A program made the position numbers and the translations under genes. From NCBI RefSeq assembly GCF_030815485.1, contig NZ_JAUSWV010000002.1, positions 3,534,001 to 3,598,000 of the forward strand: a stretch of DNA of 64,000 nucleotides. Reading direction: 5' to 3'. The notes beneath the pieces are model-generated. The model ran no database searches, had not been told where the DNA came from, and saw nothing but the letters and a program-made list of their open reading frames with translations. The DNA comes from Streptomyces rishiriensis (GTDB lineage Bacteria > Actinomycetota > Actinomycetes > Streptomycetales > Streptomycetaceae). Every line of letters starts with the position of its first letter. Position 1 is the stretch's first letter. Shown in pieces: positions 25,755-34,804 of this stretch.

Positions 25755-25870
25755 ACTTTCCCGAGGGGCTGCCTCCGGAACGCGTCCGAGGGGCCACGAA
25801 GAGCCCCTCGGGACTGCTCATCCGCGCATCCTGCCTGCTCAGCAGAGTGCAAGTAGCGGGTCTTGCGGAG

Positions 25871-26812
25871 TCACGCGATCGACCAGGCGATGCCGTCGAG
25901 GATGTCGTGCTCGCTCACGACGACCTCCTCCGCGCCGATCCGCTCCATGATCGCCAGCAGGACGAGCGCGCCCGCCGCGATCACGTCCACCCGGCCCGGG
26001 TGCATCGCCGGATGCGCCGCGCGCTGCTCGTGGGTGGCCCGCAGAAGGTCGTCGCTGATGCTCCTGACCCGGTCGAGACCGATCCGCGCGTGGTGGATCC
26101 GCGTGGAGTCGTACGCCTCCAGTCCCAGGGCGATCGCCGCGACCGTGGTCACCGAGCCGGCCAGGCCGACCAGGGTGTGCGCCTCGCGCAGCGGGACCGT
26201 CCGCTCGGCGAGGTCGAGCGCGGCCTCGATGTCCGCGCATATGGCCGCGACCTGTCCGGCGGTGGGCGGGTCGGTGACCTTCCCGTCCACGACCAGGTGC
26301 CGCTCGGTCATCCGTACGCAGCCCACGTCGACGGAGCGCGCGGCGCGCACCCGGTCGTCGCCGACCACGAACTCGGTGGAACCACCGCCGATGTCCACCA
26401 CCAGGAAGGGTTTGGCCAGGTCGGCGCGGACCACGAGTTCCTTCGTGGCGCCGGTGAAGGAGAACTCGGCCTCCTGGTCGCCGGTGATGACCTCGGGCTC
26501 GACGCCGAGGATGTCCAGCACCCCGCGCACGAACTCGTCCCGGTTCTCCGCGTCCCGGGAGGCGGAGGTGGCGACGAAGCGCAGCCGCTGCGCGCCGTAC
26601 TCCTTGATGGCGGCCGCGTACTCCCGGCAGGCCGCGAAGGTCCGCTCCAGCGCCTCGGGGGCGAGCCGTCCGGTGCGGTCGACGCCCTGGCCGAGGCGGA
26701 CGATCGTCATCCGGCGGTCCAGGTCGACCAGTTCGCCGGTCTCCGGATCGGCGTCGGCGACCAGGAGGCGGATCGAGTTCGTACCGCAGTCGACGGCGGC
26801 GACGCGGGTCAC
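25871..26812 (-). CDS. Ppx/GppA-type exopolyphosphatase
   Basis: 313 residues from a GTG that overlaps the upstream stop by 4 nt. ASKHA phosphatase: phosphate-binding P-loop VAAVDCGTNSIRLLVAD at the N-terminus, VDIGGGSTEFVVG in the middle, GLAGSVTTVAAIALGL near residue 225. Hydrolyses polyphosphate or pppGpp; the short actinobacterial form lacks the C-terminal HD domain. Translationally coupled to the DUF501 gene, a pairing seen widely in actinobacteria near eno and ftsB. Confidence 0.92.
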   Translation of the reverse strand: MTRVAAVDCGTNSIRLLVADADPETGELVDLDRRMTIVRLGQGVDRTGRLAPEALERTFAACREYAAAIKEYGAQRLRFVATSASRDAENRDEFVRGVLDILGVEPEVITGDQEAEFSFTGATKELVVRADLAKPFLVVDIGGGSTEFVVGDDRVRAARSVDVGCVRMTERHLVVDGKVTDPPTAGQVAAICADIEAALDLAERTVPLREAHTLVGLAGSVTTVAAIALGLEAYDSTRIHHARIGLDRVRSISDDLLRATHEQRAAHPAMHPGRVDVIAAGALVLLAIMERIGAEEVVVSEHDILDGIAWSIA

Positions 26813-27354
26813 CGGGCGGCCGCCTGCACGTCGTCCCGCTCGACCGGCACCACGCAGGTGCCCTTGCGCCACCACTGCGGGAGCATCTCCAGGGCCTCGT
26901 CACCGAGGGGGTTCACGCCCGGGCCGGCGGCCAGGGAGTGCGCGACGAGCACGTGCAGGCACTTCACACGGTCCGGCATGCCGCCCGCGCTCGGGAAGTT
27001 CTTCAGCTCCTCGATCTCGTCCCGGCGCCGGATGTAGTCCTCGTGCGCGGCGCGGTAGGAGGCGGCCAGCTCCGGGTCGGTCCCGAGCCGCTCCGTCATC
27101 TCCTTCATCACGCCGTTCGCCTCGAGCGTGCCGATGGCCGAGTTGGCCTTCGGGCACGTCAGGTAGTACAGCGTCGGGAAGGGCGTGCCGTCGGGCAGGC
27201 GGGGGGCCGTCTCCACGACGTCCGGTTCACCGCACGGGCAGCGGTGCGCGATCGCGCGCAGGCCGCGCGGCGGCCGTCCGAGCTGCTGCTTGAAAGCCTC
27301 GACGTCCGCGTCGGTGGGCTCGGTGCGCGGGGTGGTCGGCGGGGGCGTTTCCAT
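26809..27354 (-). CDS. DUF501 domain protein
   Basis: 181 residues. Conserved core FKQQLGRPPRGLRAIAHRCPCGEPDVVET, LPDGTPFPTLYYLTCPKANS, GTLEANGVMKEM, and the end SLAAGPGVNPLGDEALEM. Cys residues in HRCPCG and LTCP may bind metal. Function unknown. It precedes and overlaps the Ppx gene; a 200-nt repeat-containing spacer separates it from the FtsB-like gene. Confidence 0.9.
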   Translation of the reverse strand: METPPPTTPRTEPTDADVEAFKQQLGRPPRGLRAIAHRCPCGEPDVVETAPRLPDGTPFPTLYYLTCPKANSAIGTLEANGVMKEMTERLGTDPELAASYRAAHEDYIRRRDEIEELKNFPSAGGMPDRVKCLHVLVAHSLAAGPGVNPLGDEALEMLPQWWRKGTCVVPVERDDVQAAAR

Positions 27355-27364
27355 GCCTGTCTTT

Positions 27365-27520
27365 CTATCGGTTCTGGCGACCGGTTCCGGCTAGCGGTTC
27401 CGGCTACTGGTTCTGGCGACTGGGCCGGCTACTGGTTCCGGCTACTGATTCTGCCTACCGGCTCGGTCTGCCGGGTCTGTCCACCGGGTCGGTCTGCCGG
27501 GTCGGTCGATATGCAAGTCC
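27365..27520. repeat. Low-complexity tandem array in operon spacer
   Basis: About a dozen degenerate units of GGTTCCGGCTACT / GGTTCTGGCGACT, grading into GGTCTGCCGGGTC units. It lies between the FtsB-like gene and DUF501, probably within a transcribed spacer. Confidence 0.75.
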
Positions 27521-27558
27521 GCGGTCTGACGGTGCGTGCGGTGGGCGGACCGGTCGGT

Positions 27559-28035
27559 TCACCGGCCGGAGGCGTCGGCCTTGTCGACGGCGTCCCAGAC
27601 GTTCGAGTACCAGGGGCGGTCGGCCGCCCCGAGATCGGTGCGGGACTGCCTGGCCGCGTCCGGGTCGATCACGACGAATCCGGTCTCCCCCGGCAGTACG
27701 TAGTGCAACCGCTGCCGGATCTGCTGCTCGGCGTAGGCGTCGTCCTGCCAGCGCGCCTTGAGGTCGCGCAGCTGCTCGACGCGTTCCCTCGCCTGCTGCT
27801 TCTCACGCTGCAGGTCGGCGATCTCGGCGCGCTGCGAGACGTACTGGCGCATCGGATAGGCCAGGGCGACGATCAGCGTGCACAGGACGAGCGCGAGGAG
27901 CGCGGCCCGGCCGGTGAGCCGGGAGCGGCGGGCCTGGCGCTTGGTCTGGGAGCGGTAGACCCGGGCCGCGGTCTGCTCGCCGAGCAGTTTGATCCTGGTC
28001 GCGGTGGAGAAACGGTCCCGGTCCTTCACGGCCAC
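27559..28035 (-). CDS. Septum formation initiator (FtsB/DivIC-like)
   Basis: 158 residues from GTG. Basic cytoplasmic N-terminus (KRQARRSRLTGR), one membrane span (ALLALVLCTLIVALAYPM) at about 44-62, a leucine-rich coiled coil (QRAEIADLQREKQQARERVEQL) and a conserved C-terminus (YAEQQIRQRLHYVLPGETGFVV). This is the topology of the divisome FtsB/DivIC subunit that links FtsL and FtsQ. Located between eno and DUF501/ppx as in most actinobacteria. Confidence 0.9.
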   Translation of the reverse strand: MAVKDRDRFSTATRIKLLGEQTAARVYRSQTKRQARRSRLTGRAALLALVLCTLIVALAYPMRQYVSQRAEIADLQREKQQARERVEQLRDLKARWQDDAYAEQQIRQRLHYVLPGETGFVVIDPDAARQSRTDLGAADRPWYSNVWDAVDKADASGR

Positions 28036-28158
28036 TGCTTCCCGCCTCCCGTCTCACACGTGCGTACGTCCCCGCACACGGTACGGGACCGGGTACGGGG
28101 ACGTACGTACGACTGGCGGAGCCTTGACCCGGTTCGGGTCGACGGCGTCAGCCCTTGC

Positions 28159-29439
28159 TCAGCCCTTGAAGCGCGGGAAGGCGCTGCGACCGGCGTACAC
28201 CGCGGCGTCGTCGAGGATCTCCTCGATGCGCAGCAGCTGGTTGTACTTGGCGACGCGGTCCGAGCGGGCCGGGGCGCCGGTCTTGATCTGACCGCAGTTC
28301 ACCGCGACCGCGAGGTCGGCGATGGTGACGTCCTCGGTCTCGCCGGAGCGGTGGGACATCATGCACTTGAAGCCGTTGCGCTGGGCCATCTCGACGGCGT
28401 CCAGGGTCTCGGTCAGCGAACCGATCTGGTTGACCTTGACGAGCAGGGCGTTGGCGGAGCCCTCCTCGATGCCGCGGGCCAGGCGCTCGGGGTTGGTGAC
28501 GAAGAGGTCGTCGCCGACGATCTGGACCTTGTCGCCCAGCTTGTCGGTGATGACCTTCCAGCCGGCCCAGTCGTCCTCGTACAGCGGGTCCTCGATGGAG
28601 ACGAGCGGGTACGCGGAGACGAGCTCCTCGTAGTACTCGGTCATCTCGGCGGCCGAGCGGGACTTGCCCTCGAACTCGTACTTGCCGTCCTTGTAGAACT
28701 CGGACGCGGCGACGTCGAGCGCGAGCGCGATCTGCTCGCCGGGCACGTAACCGGCCTGCTTGATGGCCTCGATGATGAGGTCGAGCGCGGCGCGGTTGGA
28801 CTCCAGGTTCGGGGCGAAGCCGCCCTCGTCGCCGAGGCCGGTGGACAGGCCCTTGGTCTTCAGCACCTTCTTGAGGGTGTGGTAGACCTCGGCGCCCCAG
28901 CGCAGCGCCTCGGAGAAGGACTCCGCGCCGATCGGGGCGATCATGAACTCCTGGATGTCCACGTTGGAGTCGGCGTGCGAACCGCCGTTCAGGATGTTCA
29001 TCATCGGCACCGGCAGCAGGTGCGCGTTGGGGCCGCCCAGGTAGCGGAACAGCGGCAGGTCGCTGGCCTCGGAGGCGGCGTGGGCGACGGCGAGCGAGAC
29101 GCCGAGGATGGCGTTGGCGCCGAGCGAGCCCTTGTTGTCGGTGGCGTCCAGGTCGAACATGGCCTGGTCGATCAGGCGCTGCTCGGTGGCGTCGTAACCG
29201 ACGAGCTCCGGGCCGATCTGCTCGATGACCGCGAGGACGGCCTTCTCGACACCCTTGCCGTGGTAGCGGTTGGGGTCACCGTCGCGCAGCTCGATGGCCT
29301 CGAAGGCACCGGTGGAGGCGCCGGACGGAACGGCGGCACGACCCGTGCTGCCGTCGTCGAGGCCGACCTCGACCTCGACCGTGGGGTTGCCTCGGGAGTC
29401 CAGGATTTCCCGGGCTACGACGACGTCGATGGACGGCAC
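28159..29439 (-). CDS. eno: Enolase
   Basis: 426 residues. 2-phosphoglycerate dehydratase of glycolysis. SIDVVVAREILDSRGNPTVE, SGASTGAFEAIELRDGD, GDEGGFAPNL, VSIEDPLYEDDW, VGDDLFVTNPERL and SHRSGETEDVTIADLAVA cover the Mg-binding and catalytic residues. AAGGAG is followed immediately by ATG (29445) and six nt later by an in-frame GTG (29439); the spacing favours the GTG. First gene of the eno-ftsB-DUF501-ppx series. Confidence 0.97.
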   Translation of the reverse strand: MPSIDVVVAREILDSRGNPTVEVEVGLDDGSTGRAAVPSGASTGAFEAIELRDGDPNRYHGKGVEKAVLAVIEQIGPELVGYDATEQRLIDQAMFDLDATDNKGSLGANAILGVSLAVAHAASEASDLPLFRYLGGPNAHLLPVPMMNILNGGSHADSNVDIQEFMIAPIGAESFSEALRWGAEVYHTLKKVLKTKGLSTGLGDEGGFAPNLESNRAALDLIIEAIKQAGYVPGEQIALALDVAASEFYKDGKYEFEGKSRSAAEMTEYYEELVSAYPLVSIEDPLYEDDWAGWKVITDKLGDKVQIVGDDLFVTNPERLARGIEEGSANALLVKVNQIGSLTETLDAVEMAQRNGFKCMMSHRSGETEDVTIADLAVAVNCGQIKTGAPARSDRVAKYNQLLRIEEILDDAAVYAGRSAFPRFKG

Positions 29440-29520
29440 GAGCATCTCCTTCTTGGGATGTGACGCTGGTTGTGCGGGGCCCAGGGGCCTTGACGAGCCC
29501 TTGCTGAGCCTTGCGACTAG

Positions 29521-29526
29521 AGCCTA
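29521..29526 (-). promoter_or_regulatory. Candidate eno -10 element
   Basis: TAGGCT on the minus strand within GGTTAGGCTC, placing a start near 29513 and a leader of about 75 nt. No convincing -35. Confidence 0.35.
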
Positions 29527-29655
29527 ACCGCCCCGGGGCCGTCGGCAGCCGACCGACCGTCCCGTGGACAGACAGACGGTACCTATTGTTTCCGCCCGGA
29601 ACAAAGGGGGTGGCCGAGAAAGGCCCCCAGGAAGTGTCGAACGGGCAAAGAGAAA

Positions 29656-29697
29656 CCCCGCTCCGGTGCGTACGGGGGAACACGCACCGGAGCGGGG
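29656..29697 (-). terminator. rpfA terminator
   Basis: Perfect 16-bp arms (29656-29671, 29682-29697), 10-nt loop, about 140 nt after the rpfA stop on the minus strand. Confidence 0.85.
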
Positions 29698-29838
29698 AGC
29701 CCGTGGGGACGGGGGGTGACCCTCACGAGGTCTTCAGTGTGCCGACCTCGGATGTGAGGGCGCTGTGGCTTCTCTGGCAGCCAGGTGTCACTCCGGGTGC
29801 GGCGGCGCCTCGGGCGCCGGGTCACCTCGGGCGACGTG

Positions 29839-30546
29839 TCACTTCAGGTGCAGCTGCTGGCCCGGGTAGATCAGGTCGGCGTCGACGACGATGTCCTTGT
29901 TCAGCTCGAACAGCTTCGCCCAGCCGCCCTTGACCTTGTGCTTCTCGGCGATGGAGCTGAGGGTGTCGCCCTTGACGACCTTGTACTCACCGTCGCCCTT
30001 CTTGACCTTCTTGCCGGTCGGGGTGGTGACCGTCTTGGAGGCGGCCGGGCGGTCGGTCGAGCGGGAGGCGCTCTGCTCCTCGGTCGAGCGGCTGCTGGTG
30101 CTGCCGCTGTTCGACGAGCTGGACGAGCTGGAGGAGCCGGAGCCCGAGGAGTCGGCGGCGGAGCCGTTGTAGGCGGCGCCGGACAGGCCGGTGCCGCAGA
30201 CCGGCCAGGCGCCCTTGCCCTGACCCGCGAGGACCTTCTCGCCGATGGCTATCTGCTGGGACTTGGAGGCCTGGTCGGCGGTGGAGGCGTAGGCGGTGCC
30301 GCCGTACGCGGCCCAGGTGGACGCCGAGAACTGGAGGCCGCCGTAGTAACCGTTGCCGGTGTTGATGGACCAGTTGCCGCCGGACTCGCACTGGGCGACC
30401 GCGTCCCACTCGGAGGAGGTGGCGGCGGAGGCGTTGCCGGCCGCCATCAGCGGGGCGGCGATGGCGACACCGGTGACGCCGGCGAGCGCGGCGACGCGGG
30501 TGGCCTTGGACGGACGGCGGTGCTTGCCCTTCGCGGAAAACAGCAT
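29839..30546 (-). CDS. rpfA: Resuscitation-promoting factor with LysM domain
   Basis: 235 residues; ATG at 30546 with GAGGGG 8 nt upstream. Signal peptide (ATRVAALAGVTGVAIAAPLMAAGNASA), then the Rpf muralytic domain (EWDAVAQCESGGNWSINTGN, GYYGGLQFSASTWAAYGG, IAIGEKVLAGQGKGAWPVCG) with catalytic Glu in CESGG, a Ser-rich linker, and a C-terminal LysM (EYKVVKGDTLSSIAEKHKV, LIYPGQQLHLK). Cleaves peptidoglycan during spore germination and growth. Its leader contains a ydaO-type riboswitch. Confidence 0.95.
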   Translation of the reverse strand: MLFSAKGKHRRPSKATRVAALAGVTGVAIAAPLMAAGNASAATSSEWDAVAQCESGGNWSINTGNGYYGGLQFSASTWAAYGGTAYASTADQASKSQQIAIGEKVLAGQGKGAWPVCGTGLSGAAYNGSAADSSGSGSSSSSSSSNSGSTSSRSTEEQSASRSTDRPAASKTVTTPTGKKVKKGDGEYKVVKGDTLSSIAEKHKVKGGWAKLFELNKDIVVDADLIYPGQQLHLK

Positions 30547-30560
30547 GGTGGATCCCCTCA

Positions 30561-30778
30561 CCGACGCCTGCGAGGTGAGCTGTCGGGTTCGGGCCGTGTG
30601 AGTTGCCCGGCCACTCCTCGCCCACCGGAGCGCTGCTCCGTGGGAGGTGTGGCTTCACCCCCAGCCGTTCCGGTCAACCGACCGGCGCGGCACTTACCTT
30701 GGGTCCCCCGCTCCTGCCTGCGGCGCTTGACGCGACGACTGTTCCCGGGGCGTCGCTGGCAGGATTCGGCGTTGCGAC
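30561..30778 (-). ncRNA. ydaO/c-di-AMP riboswitch upstream of rpfA
   Basis: Reading the minus strand, the conserved pieces appear in order: CGCCGAATCCTGCC, GCGGGGGACCCAAGG, GGGGGTGAAGCC, and the 3' block CCGAACCCGACAGCTCACC followed by TCGCAGGC. ACGCC near the 5' end can pair with GGCGT at the 3' end as P1. In Streptomyces, c-di-AMP binding to this element lowers rpfA expression (from memory). The ATG is 15 nt beyond the element. Confidence 0.9.
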
Positions 30779-30940
30779 GGCCGGGGCCCGGGTTGCCGAG
30801 CGGCCTCGACCGTAGACACGCGATCGGCCGAATTTCAAAGACGATCAGGGCTTCTGAGACTCATCCCACACTTTCACCAAACCGGACATTCGGCGCGAAG
30901 CGTGACGTGAACTCCCGCTGTTTTTCTTGGGCTTTGCGCC

Positions 30941-31972
30941 CTATTCCACCCCTGTGTCGAGGGTCTGACCGGCGGCGATGTTGCTCGGGTCGACGCCGAT
31001 GAGGTCCCTGTTCTCGGCATAGAGGGCGCGCCATCCGCCGTCGAGGCCAAGGGAGTCGGCGATGGACGCGAGGGAGTCGCCCTCCTGGACGACGTAGGTG
31101 GCCGCGGCATGCCGGCCGGCGGAGGCGGTGGTGGTGCCCTCCACGCCGGAGTCGGTCGCGCTCTCGGTCGCGGCCTCGTCCGCGGTGGCGCCGCGATGCT
31201 TGCCGGAGCCGAGGGAACCGGTGTCGACGAGGCTCCAAGAGCCCTCGGTCTGGCCTGAATTGTCCGAGTCGTCCGCTCCCGGGGCCGCCGTGGGCGAGGC
31301 GTCGGCCGTGGAGCCGTCGCCGCTGCCGCCGGAATCCCCGGACGTGCCGGAGTCATCCGCGGCGGCGGAGGAAGAGGACGAAGGGGAGGAAGCGGACGCC
31401 GAGGGCGAACTGGCGGAATCGCCGGACGAGTCGGACGATCCGGTGGAGGAGTCGTCGGCCGAGGAGCCCGAGGAGCCCGAGGATCCGGACAGCCCCCGGG
31501 ACAGGTCGGACAATCCGGAGGACCCAGATGAGTCGGACGAGCCGGATGAGTCGGACGAGCCGTCCGCCACGCCGGTGTCCACGCTCAGCGCACCGTTCGC
31601 CTGGGTGAGCCCGGAGGTCAGCCCGCAGGTGCCCCACGCGCCGATCCCGTCGGCCGCGAGCACCTTCTGCGCCACGGCGATCTGCTGGCTGCGGCTGGCC
31701 AGGTCGGGGCTCGCCGCGTAGTCGAGGCCGCCGTACGCCTCCCAGTCCTTCTGGGTGAGGCTCAGGCCGCCGTACTCGCCGCCGCCCTCGTCGGCGCTCC
31801 ACGAGCCGCCGGTCTCGCACTGCGCCACCTTGTCCCACACCGTGCCGTCGGCCGCGCTCGCGCCGGACGCGGCGAGCAGCGGGATGGCGATGGCGGAGCC
31901 CGTCACTCCGGCCGCGACGAGGAGGGCCGGGGCCTGGCGGGGGCGACGGTGACGACCGTTCCCGGAGAGCAT
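30941..31972 (-). CDS. rpfC: Second Rpf-domain protein with long Ser/Asp linker and LysM
   Basis: 343 residues. Signal peptide (ALLVAAGVTGSAIAIPLLAASGASA), Rpf domain (TVWDKVAQCETGGSWSADEG, YGGLSLTQKDWEAYGG, IAVAQKVLAADGIGAWGTCG) with Glu in CETGG, a Ser/Asp/Gly-rich linker of about 150 residues (GSSDSSGSSDSSGSSG type), and a LysM (ATYVVQEGDSLASIADSLG). It lies upstream of rpfA on the same strand but has its own leader without the ydaO blocks. The symbol follows S. coelicolor naming from memory. Confidence 0.88.
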   Translation of the reverse strand: MLSGNGRHRRPRQAPALLVAAGVTGSAIAIPLLAASGASAADGTVWDKVAQCETGGSWSADEGGGEYGGLSLTQKDWEAYGGLDYAASPDLASRSQQIAVAQKVLAADGIGAWGTCGLTSGLTQANGALSVDTGVADGSSDSSGSSDSSGSSGLSDLSRGLSGSSGSSGSSADDSSTGSSDSSGDSASSPSASASSPSSSSSAAADDSGTSGDSGGSGDGSTADASPTAAPGADDSDNSGQTEGSWSLVDTGSLGSGKHRGATADEAATESATDSGVEGTTTASAGRHAAATYVVQEGDSLASIADSLGLDGGWRALYAENRDLIGVDPSNIAAGQTLDTGVE

Positions 31973-32162
31973 GCGAAGGGCCTTTCTCTGGACAGCACTG
32001 ACCGGCGCGGCGGGTAGGACCGATGCTCCGCGCTGACGAGTGAACGTATCGGCAGACGATCACTTGTCACAAGTTAATGCCGCGCAGATCACGTGAAGAT
32101 CACAGACTTGAGGGTTGGTCACCTTTGCTCCGTCGAACGGTCACACTCCGGCTGACATCCGG

Positions 32163-33521
32163 TCAGGCGCGGTCCCCTTGTGATCCGGAATGCACCGGAG
32201 TGAACTGGACCGGCAAAGTCCGCAGTCCGCGCATGATGAGCCCGCCGCGCCACCTCAACTCGCCCGGATCCACGCCCAGTCGGAGATCGGGCAGGCGGGT
32301 GAGGAGGGTGGCCAGCGCGGTCTGGCCCTCCAGCCGGGCCAGCGGGGCTCCCAGGCAGTAGTGGATGCCGTGCCCGTAGCCGAGGTGCTGGTTGTCACGG
32401 CGGGACAGGTCGAGGGTGTCGGGGTCCGAGAAGCGAGCCGGGTCACGGTCGGCCGCCGCCAGCACCACGAGCACGGGATCGCCCGGCGCGATGTCCTGCC
32501 CGCCGATGCTCAGCGGCTCGGTCGCGAACCGCCAGGTGGCGAGTTCCACGGGACCGTCGTAACGCAGGAGTTCCTCGACGCCGGTCTCGAGGAGACCGCG
32601 GTCGCCTTCGCCGTCACCGGCGTCATCGCCTTCGGTGAGCGATCGCTGGAGGCGTTCGCGCTGCTCGGGGTGGGTGAGGAGGGCGTAGGTGCCGTTGCCG
32701 ATGAGATTGACGGTCGTCTCGAAGCCGGCGAACAACAGGATGAAGGCCATGGCGGCGGCCTCGTTCTCGGTGAGGTGCTCGCCGTGGTCCGAGGCACGGA
32801 TCAGACCGGAGATGAGGTCCTCACCCGGAGCCGGATCGGCCGGGAGCTCCGCGCGCTTGCGGTGGATGAGCTCCAGCAGGTAGCCGCGCATCTTCTTCAC
32901 CGACCGCGCGACACCGCCCCTCGGGCCCCCGCCGTGCCGGATCATCATCCCCGCCCAGTCGCGGAAGTCGTCCTGGTCCTCGCGGGGGACGCCCAGAAGG
33001 TCGCAGATCGCGTAGATGGGGAGCGGAAAGGCGAAGTCGTGGATGAGGTCGGCCTCGCCGTCGGCGGCGAAGCGGTCGATGAGCTGATCCGTCAGCTCCT
33101 GGACGCGGGGCGCGAACTCGGCGACCCGGCGGGGCGTGAAGGCCTTGCTGACGAGCCGTCGCAACCGGGTGTGGTCCGGCGGGTCGATGTTGAGCAGATG
33201 CGTCATCAGCTCGGCCTTGCGCTCACCGGGGATGCCCGTTTTGCCCTTGGCGTGAGCCGGTTCGTCATGGTGGGCCGGGTTCTTGGAGAGCCGCTGGTCG
33301 GCGAGCGCCTGCTTCGCGTCGGCGTACCGGGTGACCAGCCAGGCCTCGACACCGCTGGGCAGGACCGTGCGGTGCACGGGCGCGTGCTCACGCAGCCAGG
33401 CGTAGGCGGGGTAGGGGTCGGTCGCGAACTCCCAGGTGAAGAGTTCGGGAGCGGTGCTGTCCGGGTCGTTCGTGTCGGGGTTGTCCGTGTCGGGGTTGTC
33501 CCTGTCGGGCTGCTCGGTCAC
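32163..33521 (-). CDS. Cytochrome P450 (CYP107-like)
   Basis: 452 residues from a GTG (VTEQPDRDNP). Heme-binding loop LGYGHGIHYCLGAPLARLEG with Cys near 389, K-helix EELLRYDGP, I-helix AMAFILLFAGFETTVNLIGNG. Bacterial class I, soluble; needs ferredoxin partners encoded elsewhere. The N-terminus has a tandem DNPDT repeat (DNPDTDNPDTNDPDS) from a 15-nt DNA repeat. From memory it corresponds to the orphan P450 near rpfC in S. coelicolor; substrate unknown. Confidence 0.92.
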   Translation of the reverse strand: MTEQPDRDNPDTDNPDTNDPDSTAPELFTWEFATDPYPAYAWLREHAPVHRTVLPSGVEAWLVTRYADAKQALADQRLSKNPAHHDEPAHAKGKTGIPGERKAELMTHLLNIDPPDHTRLRRLVSKAFTPRRVAEFAPRVQELTDQLIDRFAADGEADLIHDFAFPLPIYAICDLLGVPREDQDDFRDWAGMMIRHGGGPRGGVARSVKKMRGYLLELIHRKRAELPADPAPGEDLISGLIRASDHGEHLTENEAAAMAFILLFAGFETTVNLIGNGTYALLTHPEQRERLQRSLTEGDDAGDGEGDRGLLETGVEELLRYDGPVELATWRFATEPLSIGGQDIAPGDPVLVVLAAADRDPARFSDPDTLDLSRRDNQHLGYGHGIHYCLGAPLARLEGQTALATLLTRLPDLRLGVDPGELRWRGGLIMRGLRTLPVQFTPVHSGSQGDRA

Positions 33522-33720
33522 TCCGTGACGGTAGCGGTCTCCCGGACGCGCTCCACGAGGGCCCTCCGCGCGGAAGGCACCCCATACCGACGGCGTCGCG
33601 GTACCGGACGGCGGCTTCGGGTGGGCGGGCGTTGGCGCAGTACCGCCCCCGGCCGCCGCGCGCCCGCTTCGCAAGCCCCGGCTCGTGCGACTCCCTGTCC
33701 CCGCGGACCGGATCAGGCGC

Positions 33721-34725
33721 TCAGGGTCCTGGCCGTTCGACCCCCTCGGCGCCCCGGATCGCGTCCCGGTATGCCCGCGCCGCCGCGCGCAGGGCTGCCT
33801 CCGGGTCGACACCCTCCGCTTCGGCTCGTGCCGCCAGGGCCAGCAGCTCGTAGCCGATGCCCTCGGCCGCCGGCAGCGGTACCTCCAGTCGTGCCGTGCG
33901 GGCCCGGGACACCAGTTTCGCCGCGAGGGCCAGGCCGGGCTGGTGGAGGGGGACGCCGTCGGTCACCGAATCCCGCCGCTTCTCCGCCGCCTTCGTGCGC
34001 AGCCAGTGCGCCTTCACCTCCTCCGGGGTGGTGGCCGTGGCGTCGCCGAAGACATGGGGGTGGCGGTGGATGAGCTTGGCGACGATGGTGCCCGCGACAT
34101 CGTCGACGGAGAACGGGGACTCCTCGTCCTCCTCGGCGATGCGGGCGTGGAAGACGACCTGGAGCAGGACGTCGCCCAGCTCCTCGCGGAGTTCGTCGTG
34201 GTCGCCGTCCTCGATCGCCTCGACCAGTTCGTACGACTCCTCGACCGCGTACTTCGCCAGGCCCTTGTGGGTCTGCTGGGAGGACCACGGGCACTCGGCA
34301 CGGATCCGGTCCATGACCTGGACGAGGTCGAGGAGCCGGGCGCCGGGGAGGTCGTAGGAGGCCGGGAGCAGTTCCAGCTCGGGCATGGACACACGGCCGG
34401 AGCCGGCCAGACGCGCCAGGCCGTCGGTGAGGGCGGGTTCCCCCTCACCGGTGGCCACGACCACGACCGTGCGGCCGCCGGCGCAGGCGGCGAGCAGTTC
34501 CTCGGCGGTCGGGGAGGTCTCGGCGACCGTGATGCCCGCGTCCCGCAGATAGGGCAGCTGCGGATGCGCGCCGTCCGCGCACAGCACCCGGTCCGCCGTG
34601 CGCAGGGCCTGCCAGGCGGGCCAGGACAGCAGACCGGGGGCGACCCGATGGCTGGTGGTGAGCAGGACGACGCGGCCGGGAGCGTCGCCCTCGGTGTGGG
34701 CAGCGGCGGAGCTGATGGCGTTCAC
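33721..34725 (-). CDS. mazG: MazG nucleoside triphosphate pyrophosphohydrolase
   Basis: 334 residues from GTG at 34725; an ATG at 34743 (MGYVRGVNAISS) is the alternative, and neither has a clear ribosome site. An N-terminal tetrapyrrole-methylase-like remnant (VVLLTTSHRVAPGLLSWPAWQAL) precedes the MazG domain at about 145-260 (LLDLVQVMDRIRAECPWSSQ, QTHKGLAKYAVEESYELVEAI, ELREELGDVLLQVVFHARIAE, FGD). Hydrolyses NTPs to NMPs, a housecleaning role. Confidence 0.93.
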   Translation of the reverse strand: MNAISSAAAHTEGDAPGRVVLLTTSHRVAPGLLSWPAWQALRTADRVLCADGAHPQLPYLRDAGITVAETSPTAEELLAACAGGRTVVVVATGEGEPALTDGLARLAGSGRVSMPELELLPASYDLPGARLLDLVQVMDRIRAECPWSSQQTHKGLAKYAVEESYELVEAIEDGDHDELREELGDVLLQVVFHARIAEEDEESPFSVDDVAGTIVAKLIHRHPHVFGDATATTPEEVKAHWLRTKAAEKRRDSVTDGVPLHQPGLALAAKLVSRARTARLEVPLPAAEGIGYELLALAARAEAEGVDPEAALRAAARAYRDAIRGAEGVERPGP

Positions 34726-34804
34726 ACCCCGAACGTAACCCACACCCGTCAGCGGCCCCGCGAGTTATCCACAGGGAGGACCGGCCGATCGTACGATCAC
34801 ATGA

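Noticed and set aside
31973..32160. Second ydaO riboswitch upstream of the second Rpf gene
   Set aside because: None of the conserved blocks was found; only an ACTTGT-C-ACAAGT symmetry (around 32062-32074) is present, with no known binder.
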